Assembly: GCA_937877575.1 (NCBI GenBank) | Contig: CALFIZ010000012.1 | Coordinates: 1 to 8,598, forward strand | Source of the DNA: an uncultured Marinilabiliales bacterium | GTDB lineage: Bacteria; Bacteroidota; Bacteroidia; Bacteroidales; BM520 | DNA: 8,598 bases | Direction: 5' to 3' | Part shown: piece by piece, positions 7,133 through 8,598 of the stretch | How positions within the stretch are numbered: position 1 is the stretch's first letter | How the letters are laid out: every line of letters starts with the position of its first letter | Notes under the pieces: model-generated | What the model was told of the DNA's origin: nothing | Seen by the model: the letters and a program-made list of their open reading frames with translations, nothing else | Databases searched by the model: none | Position numbers and translations under genes: made by a program

Positions 7133-7510
7133 TTAATTATTAACCCTATATTGATAATGTACCTGTTGTTTGTCGGCCCATGGAGACTGACGTTTAACCT
7201 CTCTGTTGATGGTAAGATTGGTGTTCTCGAAGTCGTGCATGTCATTGAAGTAAAGATGCAGGGCTGCACCTATAGCCGCATTGACTTCACCGGAAACAGC
7301 GGTGATTTCATCTTTTTCAGGTTTCCTGCCGTTTTCCTTCTTAAACAAATTCTTAATCCTCAAGTTCAAGATTTTAGGTAAATTCGTATAAATAACAGCC
7401 AATATCAGCAGTGCAAAAAAGACCACACCCACACCGATAGCGGCCAACATCACATGTTCATTGTGAATTCTTCCAAAATCCAATGAAATTCCTAACAACA
7501 ATGTATTCAT
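7133..7510 (-). CDS. mmdD: OadG-family small membrane subunit (delta) of sodium-pump decarboxylase
   Basis: 125 residues with one membrane segment at about 21-43, preceded by a short N-terminal stretch and followed by a basic stretch (NLRIKNLFKKENGRK). The C-terminal cytoplasmic part has the OadG-type block SGEVNAAIGAALHLYF, then a His/Asp/Glu-rich stretch and VKRQSPWADK. In the family this subunit anchors the soluble alpha subunit and biotin carrier to the membrane beta subunit and helps assembly; that role is taken from the family, not shown here. It sits between alpha (11-base gap) and the biotin carrier (13-base gap), the position of mmdD in Veillonella. Sequence conservation in this family is weak, so the call rests on topology, the C-terminal motif and context. 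Confidence 0.88.
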   Translation of the reverse strand: MNTLLLGISLDFGRIHNEHVMLAAIGVGVVFFALLILAVIYTNLPKILNLRIKNLFKKENGRKPEKDEITAVSGEVNAAIGAALHLYFNDMHDFENTNLTINREVKRQSPWADKQQVHYQYRVNN

Positions 7511-7521
7511 AACAGGTTGGT

Positions 7522-8598
7522 TTACAATGGTATATTAGAATGTTTCTTACGAGGCATCGAATCCCTCTTTGTTGATAGGGTTGATAAAGCTCTGATGATT
7601 CTGAAACGGGTATTACGAGGTTCAATGACATCGTCAATATAGCCGTATTTTGCAGCCTGGTAAGGATTTGCGAACAGCTCTTTGTATTCAGCCTCCTTTT
7701 CTTTGATGAATTTCATCTTTTCATCAGGGTCGGTTATTTCGCCTATAGCCTTACCTTCAAGGACTTCAATAGCTCCCTTGGCACCCATGACAGCGATTTC
7801 AGCAGTTGGCCAAGCATAATTTGCATCAGCTTTGAGCTGCTTGCATCCCATCACATCATGTGCTCCGCCATACGACTTGCGCAATGTTACGGTGATCTTT
7901 GGCACTGTTGCCTCACCGTAAGCGAAGAGAAGCTTTGCACCGTTGGTGATGATGCCGCCGTATTCCTGCACTGAACCCGGGAGGAAGCCTGGAACATCAA
8001 CGAAAGTAACTATAGGAATGTTGAATGCATCACAGAAACGGACGAAACGTGCACCCTTACGTGATGATTCAATGTCAAGGACACCTGCATAGAACTTTGG
8101 CTGGTTGGCAACAATACCCACAGGCATACCGTTGAACTTTGCAAATCCGACAACAATGTTGCAAGCATAGTGGCTGTGAACTTCAAGGAACTCACCATTA
8201 TCGACCACTGCGTAAATGACGTCAAGCACATCATACGGTTTGTTAGGATCTTCCGGGATGATTTCATTCAGAGAATCCTCAAGACGATCGATAGGATCGG
8301 TACAAGGAGTGACTATCGGGTCTTCCATATTGTTGTTCGGCAAGTATTCGAGAAGTTTTCTGATGAGCAGAAGACCTTCTTCCTCGGTTGTGACCTTGAA
8401 GTGAGCCACACCTGACTTGGAAGTGTGAACGTTGGCACCGCCAAGGTCTTCAGTAGTGATTTCCTCACCTGTGACAGTCTTGGTTACCTTAGGACCTGTA
8501 ACGAACATATAGGAGTTCTTTTCACTCATAATGATGAAGTCGGTAAGAGCCGGTGAATAGACAGCGCCACCGGCACATGGTCCGAAGATGGCTGAAAT
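7522..8598 (-). CDS. mmdA: Acyl-CoA carboxyltransferase, alpha subunit (probable methylmalonyl-CoA decarboxylase), 5' partial
   Basis: Soluble carboxyltransferase that moves the carboxyl group from the acyl-CoA, most likely (S)-methylmalonyl-CoA, to biotin. 358 codons are present; the frame is open to the window edge, so the ATG at 8529 is internal and roughly 150-160 N-terminal residues are missing (the family is about 510-520). The residues upstream of that Met read ISAIFGPCAGGAVYSP, the first oxyanion-hole motif (8551-8583), continuing to SEKNSYMFVTGPKV. The second crotonase half has DIESSRKGARFVRFCDAF, VDVPGFLPGSVQEYGG, the second oxyanion motif RKSYGGAHDVMG (7846-7881), and the family C-terminus with IEPRNTRFR and KKHSNIPL. 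Such proteins are often labelled propionyl-CoA carboxylase beta chain. The downstream OadG-like, biotin and sodium-pump genes favour a decarboxylase instead. Glutaconyl-CoA decarboxylase is less likely, given the close fit to the PCC/MmdA C-terminus. Confidence 0.94.
   Translation of the reverse strand: MSAIFGPCAGGAVYSPALTDFIIMSEKNSYMFVTGPKVTKTVTGEEITTEDLGGANVHTSKSGVAHFKVTTEEEGLLLIRKLLEYLPNNNMEDPIVTPCTDPIDRLEDSLNEIIPEDPNKPYDVLDVIYAVVDNGEFLEVHSHYACNIVVGFAKFNGMPVGIVANQPKFYAGVLDIESSRKGARFVRFCDAFNIPIVTFVDVPGFLPGSVQEYGGIITNGAKLLFAYGEATVPKITVTLRKSYGGAHDVMGCKQLKADANYAWPTAEIAVMGAKGAIEVLEGKAIGEITDPDEKMKFIKEKEAEYKELFANPYQAAKYGYIDDVIEPRNTRFRIIRALSTLSTKRDSMPRKKHSNIPL

Noticed and set aside
7120..7269. 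50-codon N-terminal extension of the biotin carrier
   Set aside because: It overlaps the delta gene in another frame, has no family similarity, and the MKNY start at 7119 fits the family and operon spacing.
8527..8529. ATG at 8529 as the mmdA start
   Set aside because: The 23 upstream codons encode the first oxyanion-hole motif of the family, so the gene continues past the window edge.

Overview
The window looks like a chromosomal segment of a Bacteroidota member, most likely order Bacteroidales. The gene families point there: a eukaryote-like (type 2) isoleucyl-tRNA synthetase, a DksA/TraR-like protein with degenerate zinc ligands, an LspA with enlarged loops, a small outer-membrane beta-barrel protein, and a biotin-dependent sodium-pump decarboxylase operon. 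Starts are preceded by A/T-rich stretches rather than Shine-Dalgarno sequences, which is also typical of the phylum. The assignment rests on recognised protein families, not on a database search. No mobile element, CRISPR array, tRNA, rRNA or phage gene was seen.

Layout: two gene blocks converge on one hairpin. The plus-strand block (1-5240) is ileS (5' end outside the window), a DksA/TraR-family gene, lspA and an outer-membrane beta-barrel gene. Its gaps are 10, 14 and 3 bases, so it is probably one transcript. The minus-strand block (8598 down to 5335) encodes a membrane-bound decarboxylase in the order alpha (carboxyltransferase, 5' end outside the window), delta/OadG-like, gamma (biotin carrier) and beta (sodium-translocating membrane subunit), with gaps of 11, 13 and 3 bases. 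A 12-bp perfect stem with A and T tracts at 5272-5313 lies between the last genes of both blocks and can end transcription from either side.

How the genes work together: the plus-strand block joins translation (IleS), transcription control near RNA polymerase (DksA-like) and lipoprotein maturation (LspA), followed by a secreted barrel protein of unknown role. The minus-strand block is a complete set of core subunits for decarboxylating an acyl-CoA, most likely (S)-methylmalonyl-CoA to propionyl-CoA, while exporting Na+. This fits the succinate-to-propionate pathway of anaerobic Bacteroidales. The order matches the Veillonella mmdADECB operon without the small mmdE gene.

The genes are mostly ordinary for the lineage. 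The point most worth following is that the visible class I signature of IleS reads G-I-H-H instead of H-x-G-H, the swapped motif associated with very high mupirocin resistance in type 2 IleS. Other points are the near-complete loss of zinc ligands in the DksA-like protein, the enlarged LspA loops, and a signal-like N-terminal extension on the decarboxylase beta subunit. I found no convincing evidence of an undescribed system.
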